This document shows positions 54,846 through 63,151 of a DNA stretch of 64,000 nt, in pieces (the first letter of the stretch is position 1; the number at the start of each line of letters is the position of its first letter). Source of the DNA: Sulfuriferula thiophila (GTDB taxonomy: Bacteria > Pseudomonadota > Gammaproteobacteria > Burkholderiales > Sulfuriferulaceae); contig NZ_BHGL01000006.1 in the NCBI RefSeq assembly GCF_003864975.1, positions 248,001 through 312,000 on the forward strand, read 5' to 3'. The notes below the pieces were generated by a model that made no database searches, had not been told where the DNA came from, and was given only the letters and a program-made list of their open reading frames with translations. The position numbers and the translations under genes are program-made.

Positions 54846-55405
54846 TGCAGTATCAACCTGTCATGCTGTTCAATAAAGCAACGCTGTTACCAGCATTGCT
54901 TTATCTTATTCCTTCCGCAATCATCTGGCTGTTATTGAAGAGCGTCTCTGGCCGAACCACAATTTATTCGATACTGTCTTTGCCCGGGACTATGCTGCAT
55001 GAGTTTCTGCATCTGCTGGTGGGTATGCTAACAAATGCTAAACCGGTGTCGTTCAGTTTGTTGCCGAAAATGGATGGCAGTAGCAGGCTGGTGTTGGGGA
55101 GCGTAGGATTCGCCAATCTGCGCTGGTATAACGCCATGCCGACCTGTCTGGCACCCTTGCTGGGCGTGTATGTGATAGTGCTTGTGGCTGCGCACAGAAT
55201 TGGTAATGATTATATTTATCAGAACATGGATATTGCGATATGGTGTTTGCTTGCACCGCAATTTTCCAGCATGTGGCCATCACTTACCGACTGGAAGGTT
55301 TCTTTGAAATCCTGGCCTGTGTATCTGGCTGGTATGCTATTGCTGGTGAGCAGTAGCAAATTACCTATGGAATCAGCTAAAGCGTTTATCGTTCGCGTGT
55401 TCTAG
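54845..55405 (+). CDS. Membrane protein with HEFLH zinc-protease motif
   Basis: Integral membrane protein of 186 residues with about four hydrophobic segments (near 13-32, 45-62, 98-118 and 150-175). The second segment holds HEFLH within TMLHEFLHLLVGML, the HExxH signature of zinc metallopeptidases, here placed in the membrane as in M50 site-2 proteases. A clear second motif with a third metal ligand is not seen, so activity is uncertain; it is shorter than most M50 members. It is coupled to the 91-residue gene and followed by a terminator. Confidence 0.65.
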   Translation: MQYQPVMLFNKATLLPALLYLIPSAIIWLLLKSVSGRTTIYSILSLPGTMLHEFLHLLVGMLTNAKPVSFSLLPKMDGSSRLVLGSVGFANLRWYNAMPTCLAPLLGVYVIVLVAAHRIGNDYIYQNMDIAIWCLLAPQFSSMWPSLTDWKVSLKSWPVYLAGMLLLVSSSKLPMESAKAFIVRVF

Positions 55406-55423
55406 CTGTCAATACGATTCAAA

Positions 55424-55458
55424 ACAAAAGGGGTTAGCTATACGCTAACCCCTTTTGT
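55424..55458 (+). terminator. Terminator after HEFLH membrane protein gene
   Basis: A perfect 15-bp stem (ACAAAAGGGGTTAGC with its complement) with a five-base loop, whose right arm runs into TTTTG. It separates the HEFLH pair from the FTR1 promoter. Confidence 0.85.
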
Positions 55459-55593
55459 ATGATTTCTATCCATTGCATGCTGGTTTCGTATTGGCTATAT
55501 AGCAACCGGATTTCAAGCGGCTTTAACCAGCACCAGTTAAGACACATCAGTGCAGCATTCAAGTTTTCGACTACTAGTAAATTTAGAGATTGT

Positions 55594-55641
55594 TTGACAA
55601 ATAAAATAGCTATGATAATAATGAGAACTATTATCATTATC
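55594..55641 (+). promoter_or_regulatory. Fur-controlled promoter of the FTR1 permease gene
   Basis: A consensus -35 TTGACA (55594-55599) and, 17 bases on, AATAAT (55617-55622). The -10 lies inside a sequence very like a Fur box (55613-55641), where TGATAAT and ATTATCATTATC repeats form an imperfect palindrome close to GATAATGATAATCATTATC. Fur with iron would block polymerase, so uptake would rise in iron shortage. Confidence 0.78.
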
Positions 55642-55657
55642 GCTTTATCTTGGTGCT

Positions 55658-57586
55658 ATGAATACATACCGGAATTTACTAAGCATTTTCTTCATGATGG
55701 CGAGTTTATTGTTGAACGGCGTGGTTCGTGCTGATGATCAGCCACAAAGCATCGTGCAGATGCTTGATTATATTGGCGTTGATTACCAGAAGACAGTTAA
55801 AGATCATATAGTCATTAACCAGGCTGAATACAAAGAGCAGGTTGAATTTTCCAAGCAGATTAAACTTTCAGTAACAAACTTGCCTGATTTTCCAGAAAAA
55901 GATTCTGTGCAAGGCGAGGCAAACACGCTGGAGGCATTGGTGAATAGCAAAGAAAGTGGCGAAGAAATCGCTGCCAAAGCCACTGCGATAAAAACTGCAA
56001 TCATAAATAATTTTGCTATTGCGACTAGTCCAAAAAGCACACCCGATGTACGTGCCGCGGCTGCGTTATTTCAACAGAATTGCTTTGCTTGTCATGGTGC
56101 ACAAGGAAAAGGCGACGGGCCGCTGGCTATAACATTACAGCCGAAACCGGCTGACTTTCATGATAGGGAGCGGCAGGCGCAGCGCAGCGTTTTTGGCTTG
56201 TACAACACGATTAGTGTGGGTGTTAAAGGGACAGCAATGCCTTCATTTAAACAGCTCACAGATGAACAGCGCTGGGCATTGGCATTTTACGTGAGTCAGT
56301 TTTCAGTCAGTGATGCTGAGCGAAGCCAAGGCCAAGTGTTATGGAACCAGGGGAAAGGCAGGAACCGGTTTCCTGATCTTAGAGCAGTCGTCATGGCAAC
56401 GCCGCACGATTTAAGTGTGCAACAGAACGAAGATGGTGTGAAAGTGCTTGCCTATCTGCGGGCAAATCCAGTTATGGTTGACAATGGTAAGGCAAGCCCG
56501 ATCCAGTTCAGTATCGAAAAGCTTAATGAAAGTCTGGCAAACTACCGCCGCGGTGATGCACAAAGCGCATACCAAGTAGCAGTGGCTGCGTATCTTGAAG
56601 GATTTGAATTGGCTGAAGCTGGTTTGGGCGCGATAGATCCAAAGCTTAGGGCAACTATCGAAGCTGGTATGTACAACTACCGTAATCTAATCAAAAAAAA
56701 CGCAGCACTGCAACTGGTTGTCACCCAGCATGACAAACTGCAATCATTATTGGTGATTGCGGATAAGCGCATGCAAGGCACCACTATTTCTCCAGGGGTC
56801 GGGTTTGCGAGCGCCATGGGGATTTTGCTTCGAGAAGGTTTGGAAGCCATATTGATTCTGGCGGCTATTATTGCTTTTCTTACTAAAACCGGCCGCCGTG
56901 ATGCTTTGCCCTATATTCACGCAGGTTGGGTAGGGGCATTGTTACTGGGTGTCGCGACCTGGTTTGTAGCGTCATACGTGATCGATGTCAGTGGTGCAAG
57001 TAGAGAATTAACAGAAGGTGTAACCGCATTGCTCGCTGCTGCCATCCTGCTGTACGTAAGCTTCTGGTTGTTAAACAAACTGCATGTGCAACATTGGAAA
57101 CAATTTATAGAAAGTAAAATACGCGGCGCCTTAAATGGTCGTACGCTATGGTTGTTGGCGGCGGTGTCGTTCATCGCAGTTTATCGGGAAGTATTTGAGA
57201 CAGTGTTGTTTTATGAAACGCTGTGGGCGCAGGTAGGTGCTGAAGGGAGTCAGATGGTCTTGTTTGGTATTGGTGTGGGTGCGCTGCTTCTCATCATGCT
57301 GGCATGGGTGATTTTCCGGCTTGGTGTGCGCTTGCCGCTGCGACTATTCTTTGGAGTCAGTTCCGGTATGCTTTATGTGTTGGCAATCATTTTTGCGGGA
57401 AAGGGAGTGGCAGCATTGCAAGAAGCAGGGAAGTTGCCTGTTGATGCAGTTAATTTCCCACGCATGGATTTGTTAGGTATCTATCCCAATATGCAGGGAC
57501 TTGTCCTCCAGGCACTATTAGTGGCATTAGCACTGGGTGGTATCACTTATACATTTTGGATTTCGCGGGTCTCTGCAAAACAATAA
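55658..57586 (+). CDS. FTR1-family iron permease with N-terminal cytochrome c domain
   Basis: Inner-membrane iron permease of 642 residues. Signal peptide (about 1-25); helical periplasmic region; cytochrome c domain with CFACH (142-146) and likely axial Met at 194 (GTAMPSF); further helical linker; and C-terminal FTR1/EfeU domain (about 385-640) with seven hydrophobic segments. The ferric-site motifs REGLE (392-396) and REVFE (510-514) are intact. The fused cytochrome could oxidise Fe(II) before import or pass electrons. A Fur box stands before the gene. It is monocistronic or leads into a gap of about 110 bases before the ArsR gene. Confidence 0.92.
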   Translation: MNTYRNLLSIFFMMASLLLNGVVRADDQPQSIVQMLDYIGVDYQKTVKDHIVINQAEYKEQVEFSKQIKLSVTNLPDFPEKDSVQGEANTLEALVNSKESGEEIAAKATAIKTAIINNFAIATSPKSTPDVRAAAALFQQNCFACHGAQGKGDGPLAITLQPKPADFHDRERQAQRSVFGLYNTISVGVKGTAMPSFKQLTDEQRWALAFYVSQFSVSDAERSQGQVLWNQGKGRNRFPDLRAVVMATPHDLSVQQNEDGVKVLAYLRANPVMVDNGKASPIQFSIEKLNESLANYRRGDAQSAYQVAVAAYLEGFELAEAGLGAIDPKLRATIEAGMYNYRNLIKKNAALQLVVTQHDKLQSLLVIADKRMQGTTISPGVGFASAMGILLREGLEAILILAAIIAFLTKTGRRDALPYIHAGWVGALLLGVATWFVASYVIDVSGASRELTEGVTALLAAAILLYVSFWLLNKLHVQHWKQFIESKIRGALNGRTLWLLAAVSFIAVYREVFETVLFYETLWAQVGAEGSQMVLFGIGVGALLLIMLAWVIFRLGVRLPLRLFFGVSSGMLYVLAIIFAGKGVAALQEAGKLPVDAVNFPRMDLLGIYPNMQGLVLQALLVALALGGITYTFWISRVSAKQ

Positions 57587-57677
57587 TTATGAACTCAAAC
57601 TTTGGGATGAAATAGGCTGATCATAAAGATACCTATTTCATCCTGGTGCGATAGAGAAATTTTGTTGTAAATAATAA

Positions 57678-57701
57678 ATACTTGCACTATAGTGCAAGTA
57701 T
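57678..57701. promoter_or_regulatory. 24-bp perfect palindrome, ArsR-family operator
   Basis: ATACTTGCACTA followed by its exact reverse complement. It spans the likely -10 TATAGT (57688-57693), which has TTGTAA (57665-57670) 17 bases upstream as -35, and it extends to the first two bases of the ATG of the ArsR-like gene. Length and position are typical of an ArsR/SmtB operator. Confidence 0.85.
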
Positions 57702-58101
57702 GCATCTAATAAACATTCAACCCCAAGACATATTCCAATCGCTGGCAGATCCAACGAGGATACGCATCATGCGTTTACTCGTCATGGCGGGCGAAGAATC
57801 CTGTTTGTGTGAGCTGGTGGATAGCCTGCTGGAGCCTCAATACAAACTTTCCCGGCATCTCAAAGTGATCAGACAAGCCGGGCTGCTGACGTCAGATAAA
57901 GAAGGACGCTGGATATATCACCGACTGGTGCAAGGGGTTCAATTTCTGGAGCCTCTTTACCAAATGCTCAAAGCACTGCCTGATAATGACGGGATATTTG
58001 CCGCAGATCTGGCGCGCTTCCGAGAGCGTATGTGCCTCCGTGAAGAAGGCCGGTGTCGTGTGGGTATTCAAAATACTGAACTGGCAGAGGGGAGCGAGTA
58101 A
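57700..58101 (+). CDS. ArsR/SmtB-family metal-responsive repressor
   Basis: Winged-helix repressor of 133 residues. The core reads IFQSLADPTRIRIMRLLV, then ESCLCELVDSLLEPQYKLSRHLKVIRQAGLL (recognition helix) and SDKEGRWIYHRL (wing). A CxC (Cys-Leu-Cys) in the alpha-3 region and a C-terminal pair in RMCLREEGRCR are candidate ligands for As, Cd or a similar metal. The start is placed at the ATG overlapping the palindrome; there is no ribosome site, and a promoter fit just upstream suggests a leaderless message. Its stop overlaps the P-type ATPase start by one base (TAATG). Confidence 0.9.
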   Translation: MHLINIQPQDIFQSLADPTRIRIMRLLVMAGEESCLCELVDSLLEPQYKLSRHLKVIRQAGLLTSDKEGRWIYHRLVQGVQFLEPLYQMLKALPDNDGIFAADLARFRERMCLREEGRCRVGIQNTELAEGSE

Positions 58102-60008
58102 TGGCTTGTCCCAGTTGCGCTCAGCAAGGTGTTCAGATGCCGAACCCATGGCGCAATCCACAGGTAGTGACTTCGGTGACCTCTGGTCTACTGCTGCTGG
58201 TCGGCTTTATTGGTGGCTATGTTGGTCTGCCGTTATCAATTCAAACTTTCCTCTATCTGGTTGCGGTTGTTACCGGGGGCTATTATTTCGGCCGCGAAGC
58301 CTTGGAAAATCTTGTCCAGGAACGCGAGATCGGGATCGAGCTACTGATGGCGACCGCTGCGATTATTGCCGGGTTGATGGGGCAGTGGATGGAGGCTGCC
58401 ATGCTGGTGTTTTTATATTCCATATCCGAAGCAGCGGAAGGTTATACCGCTGAACGCGCACGCAATGCGATTCGTGCCCTGATGGATCTCGCTCCCAAAA
58501 CTGCGCTGGCGCGGCGCGGTAGTCAGGAATTACGCATTCCAGTTGAACAACTGCAAGTGGGAGATTTGTTTATTGTACTTCCCGGTGAGGCGCTTGCGAC
58601 TGACGGAGAGGTGGTTGAAGGTCGCTCCAGCGTGAATCAGGCCCCGGTCACCGGTGAATCAGTGCCCGTAGAAAAAGTGGTTGGAAGTAAGGTGTTTGCA
58701 GCCACGATTAACGGCGAAGGCGCATTAACAATTCGCGCGACAAAGATTTTTGCTGATAATACGCTTTCGCGCATTATCCACCTCGTGGAAGAGGCTCAGG
58801 CCAGCAAAGGGCGGAGTCAGCGCTTCATTGAGCGCTTCGGAAAACGCTATAGCCCGGCTGTGCTTGCGGTAGGCGTACTGATTGCTGTATTGCCACCGTT
58901 ATTCGGGTTGCCTTGGCAGGAGTGGCTGATTCGTGCCACCGTCTTCATCGTGGCCGCCGCGCCTTGTGCACTGGTGATTTCGATCCCGATCACGCTTGTG
59001 GCTGCCATCGGCACCGCAGGGCGCAACGGCGTTTTGATGAAGGGCGGCGTGCATCTGGAAAATCTCGCCAAGGTACGGGTGATTGCCATGGACAAGACGG
59101 GCACGTTAACGCTCGGACGACCGGAGGTCACAGATATTGTTGCACTCAACAGCTATACTGAAGTTCAAGTATTGGCGGGGGCGGCAGCACTGGAATCCCG
59201 TTCGCAGCATCCGTTGGCACAGGCAATCCTAAACCGTGCCAAGGCGGCAGGAATTCAGCCTCGCCCGGTTGAAGATTTTCAGTCAATGACCGGCTCAGGC
59301 GCACGGGGATATGTGGGCGGGGAACAGCTATATATTGGTAATCCTAAGCTGTTTGCCGATCTGGGGCTCTCGCTCGTTACCGTACTGACGCAGATAGAGC
59401 AATTGCAGAATCAGGGCAAGACAGTAGTGCTGCTCGGAACAGAAAGAGAGCTTCACGGCTTGCTTGCCATCACTGACCCGCTGCGGCCGGAAGCTGTGCA
59501 GGCCATCGCCGAACTGAAACAGGCGGGCATTGAAAGGGTGGTTATGCTGACCGGAGACAATCCACTTACAGCTGCAGCTATTGCTCAACAAGTGGGCGTG
59601 GACGAAGTGCACGCCGGACTTTCTCCTGAAGACAAAACTCGCATGGTGGCTGAACTCACGGCGCGCTATGGCAAGGTTGCAATGGTAGGTGATGGTGTGA
59701 ATGATGCGCCGGCGCTGGCAGCCGCATATGTAGGCATCGCCATGGGCGTGGCGGGGACTGACGTGGCACTGGAAACTGCGGACGTGGCGCTGATGGGCGA
59801 TGACCTGTCCCGGTTGCCTTACCTCATCCGTTTCAGTCGCCGTACTTCGGGAATTATTTTGCAAAATCTCGCGCTGTCCACAGTCGTGATTAGCACGCTT
59901 GTCGTTGGTGCAGTGAGTGGCTATTTCACGCTGCCCATCGCGGTGCTGGCTCATGAAATCAGTGAGTTTGTGGTGATTGCGAGCGGGTTGCGCATGTTGC
60001 GGGCCTGA
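58101..60008 (+). CDS. P1B-type heavy-metal transporting ATPase
   Basis: Cation pump of 635 residues in the inner membrane. There is no N-terminal HMA domain, only CPSC at residues 3-6. Intact motifs: TGES (184-187), APC in the membrane metal site (287-289, where CadA/ZntA have CPC), DKTGT (331-335), an SQHPL phospho-regulation motif and GDGVNDAP. The last membrane segment carries HEISE (618-622). The APC plus HE pattern differs from Cd/Zn CPC and from Co-type SPC pumps, so the metal is uncertain. It is coupled to the ArsR gene, whose repressor should set its level. Confidence 0.92.
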   Translation: MACPSCAQQGVQMPNPWRNPQVVTSVTSGLLLLVGFIGGYVGLPLSIQTFLYLVAVVTGGYYFGREALENLVQEREIGIELLMATAAIIAGLMGQWMEAAMLVFLYSISEAAEGYTAERARNAIRALMDLAPKTALARRGSQELRIPVEQLQVGDLFIVLPGEALATDGEVVEGRSSVNQAPVTGESVPVEKVVGSKVFAATINGEGALTIRATKIFADNTLSRIIHLVEEAQASKGRSQRFIERFGKRYSPAVLAVGVLIAVLPPLFGLPWQEWLIRATVFIVAAAPCALVISIPITLVAAIGTAGRNGVLMKGGVHLENLAKVRVIAMDKTGTLTLGRPEVTDIVALNSYTEVQVLAGAAALESRSQHPLAQAILNRAKAAGIQPRPVEDFQSMTGSGARGYVGGEQLYIGNPKLFADLGLSLVTVLTQIEQLQNQGKTVVLLGTERELHGLLAITDPLRPEAVQAIAELKQAGIERVVMLTGDNPLTAAAIAQQVGVDEVHAGLSPEDKTRMVAELTARYGKVAMVGDGVNDAPALAAAYVGIAMGVAGTDVALETADVALMGDDLSRLPYLIRFSRRTSGIILQNLALSTVVISTLVVGAVSGYFTLPIAVLAHEISEFVVIASGLRMLRA

Positions 60009-60043
60009 CGCATTTTAATTGCATTTAACGAAAGGGATTAAAA

Positions 60044-60433
60044 ATGACCAAGTATGGCTTTGGAAAAACCGTCGATATGTCGTTCGACGACGCGATTGTG
60101 CATGTGACCCAAGCGCTTCAGGGCGAGGGGTTTGGCATACTCGCCGATATCGACGTCGCGGGCACAATGAAGAAGAAACTCAACCAGGATATGCCCCCCT
60201 ACCGGATACTGGGCGCATGCAATCCACCCTTGGCGCATCGCGCCCTGGAAAGCGAACCGTCCATCGGCTTGCTTCTGCCCTGCAATGTAGTGGTGCGGCA
60301 GGATGGGGCTGGCGCGGTTCATGTGGAATTCATGGACCCGAATGCAGTACTTGAACTAGTGAATAAACCCGAGATTAATGCGTTGGCGACCGAGGTCAGG
60401 CAACGGCTGGAGCGCGTGATGCGTGTGCTCTAA
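60044..60433 (+). CDS. DUF302 family cytoplasmic protein
   Basis: Protein of 129 residues from the DUF302 family: it opens with TKYGFGKTVDMSFDDAIVHV and continues with the conserved LGACNPPLAHRALESEPSIGLLLPCNVVV. It has no signal peptide, unlike the secreted DUF302 protein at 4297. It follows the P-type ATPase by 35 bases and is likely part of the same transcript. The conserved Cys residues (CNPP and LPCN) may bind metal or heme; function not known. Confidence 0.88.
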   Translation: MTKYGFGKTVDMSFDDAIVHVTQALQGEGFGILADIDVAGTMKKKLNQDMPPYRILGACNPPLAHRALESEPSIGLLLPCNVVVRQDGAGAVHVEFMDPNAVLELVNKPEINALATEVRQRLERVMRVL

Positions 60434-60545
60434 GGATTGTGGTGCTGCGTGGTTATATGCAGGTTTAGCAGCCTGACAGTAGAAATGAAGCGCGATGCGG
60501 AGCGAGTCAGGTGGTTTTTTCAACGACTATACCGGGAGAATACGA

Positions 60546-60797
60546 ATGTGGATGGATTATGAAGGTTACGGCATGGGTTGGCATTGGTTGGGATGGTTAA
60601 GCATGGCGTTTTTCTGGCTGATTCCTATACTGCTGGTGCTGGCGGTGGTGAAGTATCTGATGGGTGATCGTCGCTCGAATGCGCCTGATGGTGAAAGAAA
60701 GTCTCCGGCGCTGACTGTCCTGGAAGAAAGGTATGCTCGGGGAGAAATTAATCGCGAAGAGTACTTACAAAAACGTGAAGACTTGAAGCGAGGTTGA
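60546..60797 (+). CDS. Small membrane protein with SHOCT domain
   Basis: Protein of 83 residues: a Trp-rich N-terminus (MWMDYEGYGMGWHWLGW) runs into one membrane segment (about 20-40), followed by a C-terminal SHOCT motif (ALTVLEERYARGEINREEYLQKREDL), a short oligomerisation element. The start was placed at the ATG behind GGGAGAA; the open frame is longer upstream. Such genes are frequent beside metal efflux operons, but their role is unknown. Confidence 0.82.
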   Translation: MWMDYEGYGMGWHWLGWLSMAFFWLIPILLVLAVVKYLMGDRRSNAPDGERKSPALTVLEERYARGEINREEYLQKREDLKRG

Positions 60798-60851
60798 AGG
60801 AGTCAATCAACACGAGTGCTTCGTTTGATTCAACTCTCTAAGGAGGCAGAA

Positions 60852-61313
60852 ATGAAGAAGATTTTATTGCTTGCGATGTTGGCTATTTCTGTTTCGATGC
60901 CAACTTTTGCCGATGATGCTCAGACTGCTAAAAAAGCTGCTCAGGCTAAGCCATCAGATCTGGATTTCGACAAGAGAATGGTTCAAATTCAGGAGCAGAT
61001 GAAGCAGATGCAAGCGCAAATGGCTAAGATCCGCCAGACTCAGGCTCCCCAGGAGCGCCAGAAATTGTTGCAGGAACATTGGGCTGCCATGCAAAACACG
61101 CAGGGAATGATGTATGGCATGCGGGGATCCAGCATGATGGGTTGCTGCATGGGTGGTCCCATGATGAACAGCCCGATGATCTGGAATGATTACCAGCGCC
61201 TGACCCCGGAGCAACTAAAGCAACGCCAGTACATGATGGAGCAGTACATGGGCATGCAACAGCAAATGATGAATCAAATGATGGAGCATCAGGGTTATAT
61301 GCGGATGTATTGA
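60852..61313 (+). CDS. Exported Met-rich protein
   Basis: Protein of 153 residues with a signal peptide (MKKILLLAMLAISVSMPTFA) and a mature part very rich in Met: MVQIQEQMKQMQAQMAKI, then MMYGMRGSSMMGCCMGG, and a C-terminal MMEQYMGMQQQMMNQMMEHQ. Met/His clusters with a CC pair suggest binding of Cu(I) or Ag(I) in the periplasm; this is inferred from composition. An AGGAGG site precedes the ATG. It is between the SHOCT protein and the CzcI-like gene, so it belongs to the metal region. Confidence 0.8.
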   Translation: MKKILLLAMLAISVSMPTFADDAQTAKKAAQAKPSDLDFDKRMVQIQEQMKQMQAQMAKIRQTQAPQERQKLLQEHWAAMQNTQGMMYGMRGSSMMGCCMGGPMMNSPMIWNDYQRLTPEQLKQRQYMMEQYMGMQQQMMNQMMEHQGYMRMY

Positions 61314-61379
61314 AGATGAACTTCATGCCGGTGCTCCGGCGTGGTTGCACTTCGATATGACGCACTTTGAAGACTAGAC

Positions 61380-61730
61380 ATGGACAGATCGATTCATCAA
61401 ACCGTTTATCTGCTCGTCATCACGCTCGTGATCAACTTTGGCGGCTGGACGTTTAACAAAGCAGCTGTGGCTGACGTGTGGTTCGACGAGCAACACAGCA
61501 TAGCTGTGGATGATGGACATGCTTCAGCCGAATTCAAAGTTCATAAAACTGCTTCACCTGAAATTATGTGCAATCACTGGTGTCACATCGTCGGGCATTT
61601 CGTGGGCTTGTTCAGCCAGAGCGCTCTCGTGACATCTGAATTCGCAAATGAATATTCTACGCAGCGATCATTCGTCATTAAATTTCATTCCCCCGACGGC
61701 CGTTTCCGGCCACCACGACTCCTTTCCTAA
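61380..61730 (+). CDS. CzcI-like small exported metal protein
   Basis: Protein of 116 residues with a hydrophobic N-terminal segment (about 8-30) that may act as signal or anchor. The central MCNHWCHIVGHFVGLF carries a Cys/His cluster (C-x-H-x-x-C-H-x-x-x-H) suitable for metal binding. It stands directly before the CzcC-type gene, where CzcI or similar small proteins usually stand in cobalt/zinc/cadmium efflux operons. The match to CzcI is by position and composition and not by clear sequence identity. Confidence 0.6.
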   Translation: MDRSIHQTVYLLVITLVINFGGWTFNKAAVADVWFDEQHSIAVDDGHASAEFKVHKTASPEIMCNHWCHIVGHFVGLFSQSALVTSEFANEYSTQRSFVIKFHSPDGRFRPPRLLS

Positions 61731-61814
61731 GACTTTATCCAAATTGGTTTTTTGATTTTGTCTTGAGTGCGCTCTCGCCGCAAGGGGGGTGTACGCATAT
61801 TTGAAGGAGTTATC

Positions 61815-63122
61815 GTGCAATTCGTTAATATTTACCACGCCCTGCGGAGCAGGATGGGACTGATGCGCAGCCTTATCGGTGTGTCATTCTTGCTCGCAAC
61901 GTTTTATCCGCTGTCAGTTCTGTCGGCACCACTGACCTTGGAACAAGCCTGGAATCAGGCTGAACAGGCTAACCCGACACTGCGCTCTACCGAGGCGAAT
62001 CTTGCCATGGCGCAGGGTGAGTTGACCGATGCTCGTGCGTTGCTGTGGAACAATCCGCAACTTGCGACGGAGTCGCGCAGGCGTACTATTCCTCAAACGG
62101 TTGATCCCGCCCGAGTCAACCACGAATGGACGGTCGGTGTGACACAGACTTTTGAAATCGCCGGGCAACAGGGCAAGCGGCGTAGCGCAGCGGAGCAGTC
62201 TCTTGCCGCGACGCAGGAAGTCATTGCGGAAACCCGGCGGCAACTGCATGCAGAGGTGGAGCAGCGATTCGTGCAAGTACTCAGTCTGCAATTGCGCATT
62301 CAAATGGAGGAGCGGACGCTCAAGCTTATCCAGGAGGCAGCGATGGCGGTCAGAAAACGTGTTACTGCAGGCGAAGACAGCCGACTCGATGGCAACCTTG
62401 CTAAGGTGGAAGCGGAGCGTGCACAAAATCAGGTATCTGTGCTGCGGGAGCAACTGATCCAGGCACGAACCGAGTTGGCCGCCTTGTTGCAACTGCTCGC
62501 TGATAATTTGCCCGAAGTCAGCGGATCCCTGGAACCGCCTCTTGCATCATACAGCTTGAAAGAGCTGTTGGCGGGTGCTGCCAGTCGCCCGCTGTTGCGC
62601 GCGTTCGACCATCGGGAAAAAGCTGCCAAAAGCCGTCTTGATTTGGAGCGTGCGGCAGTTTATCCGGATGTGACGCTGGGTCTCTCTGCCGCACGCGAAG
62701 GTGCGGCTGATTCCCGGGAGAAAATTACGGCTTTGAGCGTCTCCCTGCCACTGCCGCTGTTTCGCCGCAATGACACCGGAATCGGGCGTGCGACGACCGA
62801 ACTGACCCAGGTGCAGGTGCAGCAACAGGCCGTGCAACGTGACGCGCGCGCTCAAGTGCTGGCGCTGTGGGCGCGTTTGGAGAATTTGAAAACACGCGTG
62901 CAGCGGCTGAGCGCATCGGTGCTGCCGAGCTTGGAGGAAAACCAGCATCTGTCCTCCGTTTCCTTTCGCGCCGGCGAGATTGGGCTGCTGCAATTGTTGT
63001 TGGTTAACCGCCAGGTACTGGATGGGCAGCGCGATCTGCTCGACGCCCGAACCGAGCTGCGCTTGACCCAAGTGTCCCTGGAAGCGGCAGCGGGCTGGTC
63101 GCCTGCGCACGAATTACGCTGA
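61815..63122 (+). CDS. czcC: CzcC-type outer-membrane factor of RND efflux
   Basis: TolC-family outer-membrane channel of 435 residues. A signal peptide (about 1-36, cleaved near VLSA) precedes the first OEP repeat (LTLEQAWNQAEQANPTLRSTEANLAMAQGELTDA) and a second repeat after residue 230; long coiled-coil helices alternate in between. The start is GTG, with AAGGAG five bases upstream; the open frame extends further but has no ribosome site. It precedes the czcB-like gene by 29 bases, forming a CzcCB(A) operon, with the A gene beyond the window. Metal specificity cannot be read here. Confidence 0.88.
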   Translation: MQFVNIYHALRSRMGLMRSLIGVSFLLATFYPLSVLSAPLTLEQAWNQAEQANPTLRSTEANLAMAQGELTDARALLWNNPQLATESRRRTIPQTVDPARVNHEWTVGVTQTFEIAGQQGKRRSAAEQSLAATQEVIAETRRQLHAEVEQRFVQVLSLQLRIQMEERTLKLIQEAAMAVRKRVTAGEDSRLDGNLAKVEAERAQNQVSVLREQLIQARTELAALLQLLADNLPEVSGSLEPPLASYSLKELLAGAASRPLLRAFDHREKAAKSRLDLERAAVYPDVTLGLSAAREGAADSREKITALSVSLPLPLFRRNDTGIGRATTELTQVQVQQQAVQRDARAQVLALWARLENLKTRVQRLSASVLPSLEENQHLSSVSFRAGEIGLLQLLLVNRQVLDGQRDLLDARTELRLTQVSLEAAAGWSPAHELR

Positions 63123-63151
63123 ACATAATCGAAAATCAAGGAATTCATCAC

